A stretch of 64,000 nucleotides of DNA from Loripinus fragilis (taxonomy: Eukaryota; Mollusca; Bivalvia; Lucinida; Lucinidae), in the NCBI GenBank assembly GCA_964019695.1, contig OZ026518.1, positions 84,005,950 to 84,069,949 on the forward strand. The letters are read 5' to 3'. The notes beneath the pieces were generated by a model. The model was not told where the DNA came from, made no database searches, and worked only from the letters and a program-made list of their open reading frames with translations. The stretch's first letter is position 1; the number at the start of each line of letters is the position of its first letter. Made by a program: the position numbers and the translations under genes. Positions 31,437 to 43,501 of this stretch are shown in pieces.

Positions 31437-32021
31437 GTAATAGATATTTAATCATGTTTATGGATTATCTTATTTAAAATTTCAAAATTTGCAAAATATT
31501 TTCCTTTTATATAGTTTCAGTTAAATAAGTGGATTATTAAATTTGTATTTACAATTTTTTTTTGTTTATAAAATGTCAATATAGTATTAAAATATATTAT
31601 TTCATTTGAGATTACAAAATTTTGGGAAAATATTGGAGCTTCCATTCTCTTGGAGTTTTGCCACTAACCCAGCAGAAGTTATGCAATTTGTCTCAAATTT
31701 TCTAACATTTTAAACCATTGTTATCACAAAAAGGCACAGAAAGTACAGACCCAGAGCAGACAGCTCCTGAAGGAGCAGTCTGATCAGGGTATTCACTGTT
31801 TGCTGGTTCAGCAAGCATTTGATGAATCATAGTCTTGTGAACAGAAATTTGTCAAAGAAAAAAATGTTTCAAATTTTAGAAGATTTACCATACTTGCCAA
31901 GTGAAATCAACTCTTTGCCTACTACCTGCAGAGTACAATTTGGATCCAGATCAGGCCCGACGTTTTGTCGGGCCTGATCTGGGTCCAATCTGCTTGCAAA
32001 GGTTATCAGCAGGTGACATTA

Positions 32022-32440
32022 GTACAGGGTTGGCACAGGCTTGAAAAGTAGTTGAATTTAGAGGGCTTTCTTGAAAAGTCCTTGAAAATTAAATGCCTTG
32101 AAATGTACTGGAAAAATCACACAAAGCCCTTGAAAAGTCCTTGATTTCTTTTATTTTCTGTTGGAATTAACACTGTTGATAGAGATCTAAATCAGAATAA
32201 AACTGTTGTGCCTTTATTTGGTGCAGCAAATGCTGCACCAAATAAAGGCACAACAATTTTATACTAATTTTCTAGTACTAATTTCTCCATTATCTCAGTC
32301 TTGCATTTCTGAAGTAGAATTTTAACACTTAAAATCAGGATTTTTCATAAACTTCTAGTCGTTGAAAACTGTAGGATAGTCTTTAGAAGTCCTTGAAAAG
32401 TCCTTGAATTCTACTCAAACTTGCCTGTATGAACCTGTAG
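32022..32440. repeat. CTTGAAAAGTCCTTGAA element, uninterrupted copy
   Basis: It starts GGCACAGGCTTGAAAAGTAG and ends TACTCAAACTTGCCTGTATG. The central hairpin is TTTGGTGCAGCAAATGCTGC / GCACCAAATAAAGGC. It serves as the empty-site reference for the nested insertion at 33587-33953. Confidence 0.75.
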
Positions 32441-32879
32441 TATGCATAGAGTTGATTAAACCCAGTGCCGTTGTCAGTATTCTTGAGTCTAGTCAACCAT
32501 GTCTTTCAACTCATTCTTCCTTTACTTAGTGAGTGTACACAAATATCAATTCATTAAAATCCTTAAAGCATACTTTCTTCCATATTTCTTTTTTATTCTC
32601 CAAAAGTTGACACAAACCTCGCAGGAATATTCCCTGGTTGACCTACCAAGAGCTAAAGGTAGTATGTTGCTTAAAAACATGGCCACGAGAGGGTTGGACT
32701 AATTATGGCTAAGAAAAACTTAAAACCTTTTAATTTGCTGATCAAAACCATCTTCGGAGGAAAATTATGACCAACTGTTAATTGGGCAAACCACGCTTAC
32801 CAAGTGACCTGATATTTCTCTGTTTTTGCACTCTATGCTTATAGCTGTAGTAAATTTGACAGTTCTTGTGCAACCTTCA

Positions 32880-33300
32880 CGAGAAAGTCAAGGTCACCAA
32901 AATCTAATAGTTTCTTTTCCATGTGCCATTGCTGTTGAGTGTAATTTTGGTCAAATGCTACAATAAACACGGTTTGGGAGGAATCCATTTTTCAAGAGAA
33001 AGGATGCTGACACACTTTTTGGTCAGAAATCATGGAGATATTCAATTTGCTGGTGTGCCCTTGAAAATTAGGTCAAGGTCACCAAAACCTGATCACTTCT
33101 TATCTGAGTGCAATTTTGGTCAAATTCTACAATAAATACTATTTGGCAGGATTCCAAATTTCAAGAGCTTTTTGGTCCGAAATGGAGATATTCAATTTGC
33201 TGATGTGCCGTTAAAATTAGGTCAAGGTCACCAAATTCTGATCACTCCATTCCCACAATGTTTATATGCAAGTTTGGTCATGATCCAACCACTGGTTTAG
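32880..33300 (+). repeat. Tandem repeat carrying AGGTCAAGGTCACC
   Basis: Blocks GTCAAGGTCACCAAA(A/T) at about 32886, 33068 and 33218, GAGATATTCAATTTGCTG(G/A)TG and TTTTGGTCAAAT(G/T)CTACAA recur at 150-180 bp. Each unit contains TCAAGGTCA, the extended nuclear-receptor half-site. Confidence 0.75.
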
Positions 33301-33427
33301 CAGTAGGAGGGCGGACAAGAGCTGACATAAACAGGATTGGCAACAAAAAAGTATGTCCCCCACACACACTCTGTTGAGAGGTGGGGTGGGGGGGGGGGTA
33401 AATTATAAATTATTTTGGCACATGGTG

Positions 33428-34200
33428 ACACAGGGTTCGCACAGGCTTGAAAAGTACTTGAATTTGGAGGGCTTTCTTGAAAAGTCCTTGAAGATTAAAT
33501 CTGCTTTGAAAAGTACTGGAAAATCACTCAAAAGCCTTGAAAAGTCCTTGAATTCTAGTATTTTCTGTAGGAGATAGCACTGTTAAAGCTGCATAATCTG
33601 TAACTTTTGATATTTTCATTTTAAAAATAATGTTTCTTTTTTTCAAGAACACATTAAAAATACTAAAATTCAGGTATACATTTTACCTTTTTCGTAATAA
33701 TTAACAAATTATTTGTGCCAAAACATTAGCATTTATGTTAAAAATTAACTGTCTAGAATTATTGGAGGGACGCAAATAATTACAAACAAGAGAAAATACA
33801 CCTGTTTTTATACGATAATTCACATTTCCATACAGTTTTCAGCTGTAGAAATTAGATTTATTGTGACAACATAACTTTATTCTACTTTTACAAATGATTT
33901 AAAAAGAAAATATTTTTTTTCGAAAAATGATCATAGTTACAGAGTATGCAGCTTTAATAGAGACCAAAATCAGTATAAAATTGTTGTGCCAATATTTGGT
34001 GCAGCATATGCTGCACCAAATATAGGCGCAACAATTTTATACTAATTTTCCAGTACTAATGTCTCTAGCTTTTCTGAAGTCTTTTAACACTTAGATCAGT
34101 ATGTTTTATCAACTTAGTCCTTGAAAACTGTTAAAGAGGCTTTTATAAGTCCTTGAAAGGTCCTTGAATTTTACTAATACTTGCAGGTATGAACCCTGTG
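33428..34200. repeat. CTTGAAAAGTCCTTGAA element, interrupted copy
   Basis: The flanks match 32022-32440 (TTCGCACAGGCTTGAAAAGT at the left, GCAGCATATGCTGCACC hairpin at the right). An insertion with TTAA duplications occupies 33587-33953. Confidence 0.8.
33587..33953. mobile_element. 367-bp TTAA-flanked (piggyBac-like) MITE
   Basis: It has the ends AGCTGCATAATCTGTAAC and GTTACAGAGTATGCAGCT, with TTAA on both sides. The paralogous element reads CACTGTTGATAGAGA at this point, an empty site matching CACTGTTAATAGAGA after excision. A second copy is at 42735-43098, also between TTAAs. Confidence 0.88.
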
Positions 34201-34866
34201 ACATGAAAATAGCTAAAACGTATTTTATCTGTTTAAAAATATGAATGTCAAAGGATGTGGCTGGTTTCCCTTACTTGCCTATAAAAGAAAAAAAATAACG
34301 ATCAAAATTGAAAATGGCTTGGCAGAAATGTTCATTTACTCAACAGAAACAGCTAAAGCAAATACTGGTTGGACTTCGGTGTAGAGCTAGATTGTGCATA
34401 TTACTAGCTCATTATGATTGGATAATATTTTTCATGGGAGTTGTAACCCTTTGATGATTATAATGATACACAAATGTACAGGGTCACATACACATATCTT
34501 GTACAACAGTTGCACATGTGTGAGGATATTAATTCAACTGAGGTAGGTCATATAAATATGGCCCAAGGGTGAAGCCTGAGGTAGGGCAATGCTACTTGGT
34601 GAGGGTAAACAAATCCTATTACCTTTCACACAAGGGCAACAGTTTTTGCTATGACTTGGCCAGTTTTTTCAATCGCATGAGTCGAAGAATTTCCCATATT
34701 GAGTGATTCTGTATGCACAAATGTTAGCACATGCCTACATGCTATTTGCTAATCTATATACAAGATTTCCAAAATTTTTAACGATAAATACTAACAATTA
34801 CAAGTTCAAATAGTCATTCGCCTTAAAATAAATTGAAAGTTAGTCATGGAAACAATTATACTCTAC

Positions 34867-34965
34867 CTGATTCAGAATTTTGAGGCTGACTTTCTATGGA
34901 AGAAAGTCAGCCTCAAAATCCTGAATTCAGGAGTACTGAGTAGTCCCGATAATTTTCACCCATAT
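34867..34965. repeat. MITE, CATGGGTGAAAG family, internally deleted
   Basis: A near-perfect hairpin: CTGATTCAGAATTTTGAGGC, GAAAGTCAGCCTCAAAATCC, then TTTTCACCCATA. The middle of the element is missing. Confidence 0.65.
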
Positions 34966-35343
34966 ATAAATAAAGGAAAACGCAATTATGTTTATATATA
35001 TTTTTTATTTTTTCTACAAAATCTAATAAAAACTATTGCTTTTATAAATCTTGGCATTCAAGCCAAGCTGTAAAACAACAATCAAATAAAGCAATATAAA
35101 TAACAAAATACCAATACAAGGGCTCAGCAATGGCATTGACAAAGTTTTAAAAGTCTCAAACCAGTTTTAACCCTTTACCTCATAGAGAGGCCTGATCAGA
35201 GTCCACTCTGTTTGCTTATGAATGCCAACCAAATGATTGAATTCTAGACCGCCGGTTCAATAATGAAAACAATTGGATCGACATCTGGTTAGTCGTAAAA
35301 AGGTAAACAAATTTTGTACTTTCTTCCACTTTGGATTAATTTT

Positions 35344-35835
35344 TTTAGACCATTGTTGAAAAGTCGGAGAATGTCATGCAACCGCCCAAGGATATCTATG
35401 CTGAGTAATTTTCAGACCACATGCTTTGTGCATATTTCCTGAATCACTTTTTGTGTGGTGAAGGGGTGTCAGCCGCCGCCCAAAACACATGGAAATAGAG
35501 GCAAAGATCGTGATTTACTCTGCGTTGGTGCCTTTCTAGAAGTTTGGCATGATTTATCACATGTGCTGCTTTGCAAGTCAAAAGGGTCATCACACTTAAT
35601 ACTGTATGTGTCCATCATGTGAAAAAAATGACATGCCAAACTCCTAGCAAGGCACCAACACAGAGTAAATTACAATCTTTGCCTCAATTTCCATGATTTG
35701 GGCAGCTGCCTACACCCCTCCACCACGTGAAAAGTGATTCAGCAAATATGCGCAAAGCATGTGGTCTGAAAGTTACGCAGCAAACGTAGATATCCTTGGC
35801 TGCATGACATTCTCCAATTTTCTACAACAGTCTCA
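35344..35835. repeat. Large foldback about 490 bp, arms about 200 bp
   Basis: The left arm (GTTGAAAAGTCGGAGAATGT, CAAGGATATCTATGCTGAGT, GGTGCCTTTCTAGAAGTTTG) is complementary to the right arm (CAAACTCCTAGCAAGGCACC, CTACGTTTGC..GATATCCTTGG, ACATTCTCCAATTTTCTACA). Divergence is moderate, with a loop at about 35570-35630. No copy was found elsewhere in the window. Confidence 0.75.
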
Positions 35836-36149
35836 AAACAAATATTTTTGTTGATGTTGATAAAACTTATGACCTAGAACTCTATAAAGAGATGTTTTCA
35901 AATCTGTTGTACTCAAACTAGCTGAAACTCCACAGTTTTGGCCAGTCTGAGTGTAATCTGGTTTTGTAAATCTTTCACATGGAAAGCTAGTTCTAATACA
36001 TGTCGTCTAATGGTTGAGAATTGATACAACATAACTACAAATTAGAAAATAAATGAACACTTGTCTAAAATAAAATAAAACTTGACTATCCCTCTCATGC
36101 TTAGAAATAAAATTAACCGTCCCTTGAGGTGCAGAGTAAGATCAAATTG

Positions 36150-36370
36150 ATTCTAAGAAAGCCAATCCCAAACTGTATATGAGGCCCTCCCAAGAAGGAT
36201 ACCCGTTCTCTTGTTCCCCTGAAATAAATTGGCTTGTTCCCCGACTCCCCAAAATCAATAAAGAAATATTTTCTGAAGTTCCCTGTTCCCCAATATTGGC
36301 ATTTGTTGCCCTGAAATAAATGCTCTTTTCTCCCTGTTTCCCAAAATTCCATGATCATAAGATTTTTGTA
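36150..36370 (-). repeat. Degenerate tandem repeat, GTTCCCCGAAATAAAT
   Basis: Blocks such as TTGTTCCCCTGAAATAAATT and CCCTGTTCCCCAATATTGG recur at about 45 bp for four to five units. Confidence 0.6.
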
Positions 36371-37544
36371 CTTATCACATAAGCAAACAGCAAACACTCA
36401 TTATGAGCCTGTGGAATTGTGCAGTCCCACCAGAGCCTTTACTGCTTACATACACAAAGTACAGCTGTAGATAAAGGTTTAAATGAAATGGTCCTCTTGC
36501 CCCACTGGATAGCTGTGTATGCATGTACATCATGGACGGGCCCGTACGAGGGGTGATCGGAAAGGTCGGGGAAAATTTATTCGCATTTCTTTTATCGATA
36601 TAAACTACCATTCATAACAAGTTGACTGAAATTGAAATTTAAAAAATGTGACATCAGACATATGAGCATGAGGTGCCGCTGTGACGTCACTGCTTGAACC
36701 GGCCCATCTGTACCCAGGGCTAAAACTTGTAGTATTGTTTGAATTGATTGGTATTTTTAACTGACATAAAAACTTGAATCATCACATTGTTACATGTTTC
36801 GGACTAACAAATTTCAACATTTACTCTCAAGCTATGTACAATATTCATGTGCGGATCCAGAAAATCCCTATAGCAGTTTGTGATTTTCCAAAGGGGGGGA
36901 CCCCTTGTCCACCCTTCAGTTAAGGCCCACATTTTGTCAGGCCTGATCGGGGTCCAATCTGTTTGCAAAGGTTATGAGCAGACAGCACTAGTAGGCAAAG
37001 AGGAAACTGCAACTTGCATCCTTATTTGCAGCAACTGCTGTTCAAATCAATTCAGGTCAAAAAAGTCTAAGAAATTTTGGTGTTGAATGGTTTTATATTT
37101 CCATATACATGTATGAAGAACTAAAGGACTATCAACATATTTTAAAACTATATAAAATTTGGAAAAAACATTTACACTAATAGAAAACGGAGAAAAATAA
37201 TTGATCATAAAACAAATGTTTAAAACTTCCATTACATGGGCCTCGAGATGAGAAAACTAATCTCCGGGGTTTGCGAACAACTAAGGTGCAGACCAGCCTG
37301 CACACCAATGCAGTCTGATCATTGACATTGTTATTCGCTTACTGTAAAGTATCATATCTAGACTTACTACAAGCGAAATTTCAATTCTCTAGCTAGTCTC
37401 TAGCCAAGCAGGCTGGTTTTGAATCTCACTTCGTCAGAAACACCGAACACAGGTTTTCTCATGTCGCGGCCCACATCATAGTGCATGTGTAATATTAACA
37501 CTTTTTTCAAGCAAACTGACCTGCTGAAGACAAAATTTTATCAT

Positions 37545-37795
37545 TAACCCTTTACCCGCCACTCATGACTTTTTTCTTCCGCTGTCTCAACTGCTTATGT
37601 TCTTAGGTAGCCTATATTGCAAACAATATGAACCCAGATCAATCTGCTCCCATTGTAGCATTCTGATCAGGGTTCAAAGTGTTTGCTTTCATGACAAAAT
37701 CTAGTCTGAAGCGAACATAAATATATGCAGTGAGGTAAAAAGTAGATGACACATTCAGGACAAAAAAAAATATTGGCGGAATAAGGGTTAATTAA
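37545..37795. repeat. Foldback element, GTAGCCTATATTGCAAACAATATG family
   Basis: It has the hairpin CAGATCAATCTGCTCCCATT with GATCAGGGTTCAAAGTG. Other copies: 3255-3470, 60945-61120 and, partial, 63620-63720. Confidence 0.6.
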
Positions 37796-38239
37796 GAGAT
37801 TTCATGAACAGATTTAGTATGTCATATAATTCCTATTGCACACAGTTTGGTCATTATAAGTGAAATGCAATTTCAATATATAATTTTACCTAATTACTGC
37901 TCAGTAACATTGTTGTGTTGTTGTTTTTCGAAATTGCAGAGAAAATATGTTGTTTTTAAAAAATAGTGTAGACTAAGATCAACTAGTTTCATCAAAGATG
38001 AAGTCAGCTGATCTCAGTCTACTCTATGATCAAAGATCAGGAGCTGCACTTTTCCATTCACACAATGAATCCATATTAATAATGATAAAATGACACCACT
38101 GGACTGACTTCACCTAGTGTAAACAAAAAACAAAGTACTCAGTGGGCACTTATAAGAGTTTGTTCTTATAATGTCAAATATGGTACATGCACTGCACACT
38201 CTAAATAGTTCCAGACAATAATAATCAAGCATATTAAAT

Positions 38240-38449
38240 ACAGTAAAATCTGTCTTAAGAGGCCACTCCAAAAGAAGACCAAAACTGGTTTTCAAGACAG
38301 ATTGTCGCTTAATGCAGGTCAAAAGTATTGCAGAATGCTCCAATTGGGAGCATTCTGCAATACTTTTGACCTTCATTAAGATACCATTTGTCATTAAGAC
38401 CTTTGTTTTGTCTATTTTTGAGTGGCCGTTTTAGACAGGTTTTACTGTA
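38240..38449. repeat. pogo/Tigger-like MITE, intact
   Basis: The ends are CAGTAAAATCTGTCTTAAGA and TTTAGACAGGTTTTACTG, flanked by TA. The hairpin TGCAGAATGCTCCAATTGGG/AGCATTCTGCA is perfect. It is the best reference for the copy broken by the 16203-16692 insertion. Confidence 0.82.
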
Positions 38450-38834
38450 CTACACAATACTATATTGCACAGTAATTCTAAGAGGTAATAAGATATTCCA
38501 TCCTGTATAATATTGGGATGCTCCTTTTTTCGTTGCATGAGGTGCAAGTTGAAATTAACAAGTTTCGTTGAAATCTGATTTTTATTAACAGTGCAGGCCC
38601 CATTTATATGCAACATTCTGCTTTCACCTAAATTGGGTCTGCACTGTTTACCATTGTCCCTTTTAGGAGATGAAAGGCAATAATGTTACATTACACAAAT
38701 GGCTATCAAATATTAATAAACATTTGTTTTCACACAAGTCATGCAGCAATTGTTAGCTCATTTCATTTTCAAAGATTTGCTCGTTATGCAAGGTTGATGA
38801 TTTTCCAAGGATTATCATTTTTTAAGGTTGACTG

Positions 38835-39050
38835 CTTTATAAAAGTTGGTCATTTGCCCAAAAGGTTGATCAATTCGCTCAAATGGTTGGTTGTTTGCCC
38901 AAAAAGGTTAATCATTTGTCAAAAAGGTTGGTCATTTGTCAAAGAGGTTGGTCATTTGTCAAAAAGGTTCGTCATTTGCAAAAAAGACTGATTATTTGCA
39001 AAAAGGTTGATCATTTTCCAAAAAAGGTTGATCATTTTCAAAAGCTGATA
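38835..39050 (+). repeat. Tandem repeat of about 20 bp, AAAAAGGTTGGTCATTTGTC
   Basis: Ten or so units with small changes (TTGCC, TTGCA, TTTCC in the last five bases; GGTTGATCA/GGTTGGTCA). Units are contiguous, without spacers. Confidence 0.85.
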
Positions 39051-39191
39051 ATTATCCATGTCCTGTTAGGGTTATTAAATTCTGCTGTTTAAATGGCTGA
39101 TAGCTTTTTGTATTGATGTGTGTATAGCCTAGACAAGTATGTTTCAATAATGTACCCATCTTGGACAGAATGGAAGAAAGCAATAGCAAAT

Positions 39192-39417
39192 GAGCCGTGA
39201 CACGTGATTTTCAATAATGTGGTATTTTGACAAGTGTAGATTCAGACAAGCATGTGCAGGCTCCTTTTTCAGCTTTGAAACGGTCAGTAGTTTAACAGTC
39301 ATAGAATATTTAAGCGACCAGCAAAGACTCTGATCAGTCTGCGCATATGCGCAGGCTGGTCTGAGCCTTTGCTGGTCACACATACCACATTGTTGGAAAT
39401 CTCATTCCATGGCTCAA
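39192..39417. repeat. MITE, GAGCCGTGACATG family
   Basis: Ends TGAGCCGTGACACGTGATTT and AAATCTCATTCCATGGCTCA; palindrome CTGCGCATATGCGCAG intact. Confidence 0.8.
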
Positions 39418-39639
39418 ATATTGTAAAAACTTTAAGACTAAAAAATCTACCCCTTCCTATAACTGCTTTATGCTGAGCAGGTCCTACATCCTACATCCCA
39501 AGCCAAACTGATTAAAAGTCCTTTGTCAAAATAAGCCGAAAATAAAAATACAATAGTTACAGAGAAAAAACACAAAATAATATCAGTTTATATCGAAGAT
39601 AAAACTATTCAAACAGGCTGCACACCATATACTATAGAT

Positions 39640-39850
39640 TCAGAAATGTTCGTGAGGATTTTATTTCCACGAAACTTCACATATGCAAAGTTTCGTGGAA
39701 ATAAAACCCTCAAGAAATGGCAAAATCACTCTGTAGTCTATTGATAAAGGTAAAACATGCCCTAGTCGCAAATTTTTACCATCGCAAATATGTCTTTTAA
39801 CGCTATTCGCGAAAATAAAATTCTCGCGAAAATTTTCGGATTTACAGTAA
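39640..39850. repeat. Element with TTTCGTGGAAATAAA hairpin
   Basis: TTATTTCCACGAAACT and AGTTTCGTGGAAATAA form a hairpin (39660-39710). The outer ends are GATTCAGAAATGTTCGTGAG and CTCGCGAAAATTTTCGGAT. Confidence 0.5.
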
Positions 39851-39894
39851 CTGCTTATCCAACACAGAAAAAAGTTATAAACATTGACACACTA

Positions 39895-40112
39895 CTGTAG
39901 ATGTTCTAAAAATTTCCAACACTAGTTAACTGTCAAAAAGGCATAGATAAACAGTGAAGACCCAGATCAGAGTGCTTCTAAAGAAGCAGTCTGATCAGGG
40001 TAAGCCCTGTTTGCTATTCTGACAAGCCATTCTGTGAATTCCAGCATTGATCGCAAAAAAATTATTTGAGAACAGAATCAGAAGAGTGTTCGATATTTTG
40101 GAACATTTATCA
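39895..40112. repeat. Foldback element, GCCTAGACAAACAGTG family
   Basis: The arms are GATGTTCTAAAAATTTCC and ATATTTTGGAACATTT; hairpin GATCAGAGTGCTTCTAAAGA / AGCAGTCTGATC. Confidence 0.65.
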
Positions 40113-40140
40113 CACATGTGTTTTTTTTATCTATTAAATT

Positions 40141-40376
40141 TGAGCCAGTGCATGAGATTTCCAACAATGTGGCATTTTGACATGTGTAGACTCGGACGAG
40201 CCTCTACAGCCTCCTTTTAAGCTTAGAAACTCCAAATGGTGTTCAGTCAGTAGCTTAACAATCATAGAATACTCAAGCGACTAGCAAAGGCTCTGATCAG
40301 ACTGTGCATAGTGTAGGCTGATCTGAGGCTTTGCTGGTCTCACATACCAAATTTTTGGAAATCTCATGCACTGACC
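40141..40376. repeat. MITE, GAGCCGTGACATG family
   Basis: Ends are TGAGCCAGTGCATGAGATTT and AAATCTCATGCACTG. Both ends share the GTGCATG variant, so the two ends have evolved together or been homogenised. Confidence 0.78.
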
Positions 40377-40592
40377 ATTTTGTAAATTAGACACAGACTT
40401 ATCTAAATTATTTCAGATAAACAAGCATCATGCATGGATGAGCAACCGAACTGACATAAAATGGGACTCAAATTCACACACTGCTAAAGCTAGCACCACA
40501 GCAATGACAACATCAATATCTTATTGCTTATGATTGTCCTAATTATGCTCTTTGAGCAGGTTGTGCTATATGGCAGTAATTCTATTTATACA

Positions 40593-40745
40593 GTGGCAGA
40601 TCCAGAGGGGGTTCAGGGGGGGGGGGGTCACTTGAATCCCCTTTGATACCAAGTTATTTTGTTTTCATAAATTAGGTAAAATCAGCTAATCGAAACCTCC
40701 TTAATACAATTGAACCCCCTTTCCAGAAATGCTGGATTGACCCCT
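40593..40745. repeat. GGATCCAG / poly-G dispersed repeat
   Basis: CAGATCCAGAGGGGGTTCAG then a G run and ACCCCCTTTCCAG. Related fragments with CGGATCCAG and long C or G runs: 13790-14140, 36848-36910, 50668-50935, 51055-51355 and 51600-51745. Confidence 0.6.
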
Positions 40746-41919
40746 GTTTTATCTTGTTAGTTCCTTGTATTTGCTTCCATTGTGTGCAGAGGATTCAAGC
40801 TTAGTCCTGGTTTTAAGATGAAGTCCTTTTTTGTCCTTTCTAGTTTGACAATCATCCCACTGGGGAACAGAGAGCCTGTTGATCATTATACAAAAGTCGG
40901 TCCTATCATATTTCGTCTGTCTAATGATTTATGAGAATAAATCATTCAGATCAGCTTTTTCTTGAACTTTTAAGTAGCATCCAGTTCATATCCTATATTT
41001 TGATGTTTTCTACACAACCCCTCACCCACCGACCCCCTCCCAAAGCATACAAAAGTAACCAAAAGGGGACTGACTCAGAATGCTCCAATTGGCACTTTTC
41101 CCCCAAATATTATACTCCTCCCGCACCCAATCCCCTCCACTGCAGCTTTGTTGTATTCCTGCAAAACTAAAAACCTACTATGCCAAATTCAAATTCATCA
41201 CTCTTGTTAATGAATAGCCTAGGAAAACAAGCTTATATTGGCATTCCCAATCATATTTACTGTTCCCACCTTGCAAGCTCTGTATTATCTAGCTGCCTTG
41301 ATAATGCTAGCATCATGAATAGTCAACCATTTATAAATCACATTCAAAATATTTCGGAAGGCTCCAGTCGCTTAAATAAAGGTTCTATTATTTAAACTTT
41401 GTCTATCTAATATATCAATATGCTATAAACATTGGTGAACATTCGGAAATTCAAAAATTTAGAAAATGAAAACATAGAAAAACCAACAAGACAAATTCAA
41501 CAAATTTATATCCCCCGACGAAGGGTTATTTGAGAGAAACATGTAAATTACAAAACATACATCCCATTTATTTTAACCTGAAGTTGACCTTCGGTATCAT
41601 TCAGATCATAACAAACTCCTGTCAACTATGTTTAAGTCCTTAGTTTAATAAAAAAAATTATACTTACATCTACACAATTTCAATAGCTGACCTTTTAACC
41701 CAACCACAGAGGTCAAGCCTGTTTGTAAATTCAAAGTGTTACCTTGCATGTATGTCTACACTTATTCCACTTTAATTTGATATGCAACATGACCACTTTT
41801 ATAAAAGAAAAAAAGACCTTTTAACCCCACCCCAGGGGTCTTTGGTGTGTGTAATGACAGAATATTTGCAACAAAAAGATCCATTTGTAGTCATATTGTG
41901 GCGGGTCTTCCTAGAAATT

Positions 41920-42022
41920 ATTTCATTATCAATCTCAACGAAAGCATGGGACCGGGTCGGGACCAAACTCGTGACCCTTGGATCTGCAGTCAGACTTGTT
42001 AACAACTGCCCTACAGGTCCCG
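41920..42022 (-). repeat. SINE family 2 fragment
   Basis: AATTATTTCATTATCAATCT and GGGACCGGGTCGGGACCAAA match the head and core of the 25625-25937 copy. Confidence 0.65.
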
Positions 42023-42734
42023 GTAGACCCTGATCAGGCTGCTTCTATAGAAGCAGTCTGATCTGGGTTTGTGCTGTTTGTTTAGGCCTTTTTGGCAGGC
42101 AACTAGTATTCCAAATTTTAGAATATTTATCATAGATAATTATTGTATAAAAGTTGTACAATGTATACCAAACAGATGCTTTTCTAGGTTAGGCTGAGAA
42201 CTCTTTGATCAGCCCTCATACTATGTTTATTTTTCTTTCTCAATAAGGAATACAGGATGAGCTTTTAATGCATGAGCGAAAACCAGATACATCACTCCAA
42301 CAATATCTTCTATTTATCTATACTGATATGCATGTACAATCACAAATTCTGAACACCGAATACTGGGAAATGGCATGAAGCTTAAGGGGAGGCAACTCTC
42401 TGTCTATTTTACCATATAAACTTAAAAACTGGGACATGCAGTTCAACAGCTGTAATTAACCCATTTTAACCAATGGAATCTTCCAATCAGTTCTATTCAA
42501 TTAAGTTTGGATGCACAGTCCATTATATATGGGTTTAGGGGTCACTGGTTAGAATTTTCGAATTACTTAAAAATGTAACGTCCCATCTCATTAATTCAAA
42601 GTCCTCAGGACCAATGAGATTTATTTCGAATTATCAGATCTATGAATTATAAGGAGTTAGTTATCAATTAAATTTTAACACGGAAAATTATTATTTTCAG
42701 TTTTTCCCATCAAAACATGTTTTGGGTACTTTAA

Positions 42735-43098
42735 AGCTGCATATTCTGTAACTTTTGATCTTTTAATATTAGAACTAATTTTTCTATTTTTCAAGAACAC
42801 AGTAAAATAACTAAAATTCATGTAAACATTTTACCAATTTCGTAAATCTTAACAAATTATCAGTATCAAAACAACAGCATTTATGTTAAATTAACTGTCG
42901 ATAATTATTGGAGGGACGCAAATAATTACCAACAAGAGAAAACACACCTGTTTTATAAGATAATCCACTTTTCCGTGCAGTTTTCAGCTATAGTGAACAG
43001 ATTTATTGTGAAAACATAACTTAATTCTACTTTTACAAATGATTTAAAAAGAAAATAAAAAATTTCGAAAAATATCAAAAGTTACAGACTATGCAGCT
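42735..43098. mobile_element. TTAA-flanked (piggyBac-like) MITE, second copy
   Basis: Ends AGCTGCATATTCTGTAAC and GTTACAGACTATGCAGCT, TTAA on both sides. The interior closely follows the 33587-33953 copy (GAGGGACGCAAATAATTAC is in both). Confidence 0.85.
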
Positions 43099-43501
43099 TT
43101 AAAGAAAGGTCTCGGTGAGATGTTCTTTTACGCAACCATAACATGTTTGGATGGGAAATCATTAAAATGGTTCATAAATACATCCTACCAAAATTTAATT
43201 GGAATAAAAGAGTACTTTAAACTACCCGGGCTCATGCCTGATTGTTAAATCCTGGTAAAATTGGTTAAAATTCACCAATTGGTAGTCACACTGAAACTGA
43301 CTTTCATGTAGATGCCAATGAGATCCAAACTAAAATAATAAATCAGTGTCCCCTTTTGCGTGAACAGCAGGAAATGCAAATCATGCTAGCAAAATGGTAA
43401 TCAACATGATCAGACTTTCTAAGCAGTCTAATCATGGTCTTCATGCATAGCCATGGACTGCCTGTCCTAATTTTAATGAATCTATGGTATCATTGGCATG
43501 G

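Larger units (their letters stand above)
28006..43501. other. 3' UTR and intergenic region between convergent genes (15.5 kb)
   Basis: No exon or protein motif was recognised. It holds the laminin 3' UTR repeats, MITEs, foldbacks, two 'CTTGAAAAGTCCTTGAA' elements, AGGTCAAGGTCACC repeats, a large foldback (35344-35835), a hairpin-rich stretch and several short tandem repeats. Unassigned AT-rich DNA lies at 29080-29740, 31440-31690, 34200-34860 and 40400-41700. Confidence 0.6.

Noticed and set aside
38835..39050. CRISPR-like array of 20-bp repeats
   Set aside because: The units are contiguous with no spacers, and the genome is animal.
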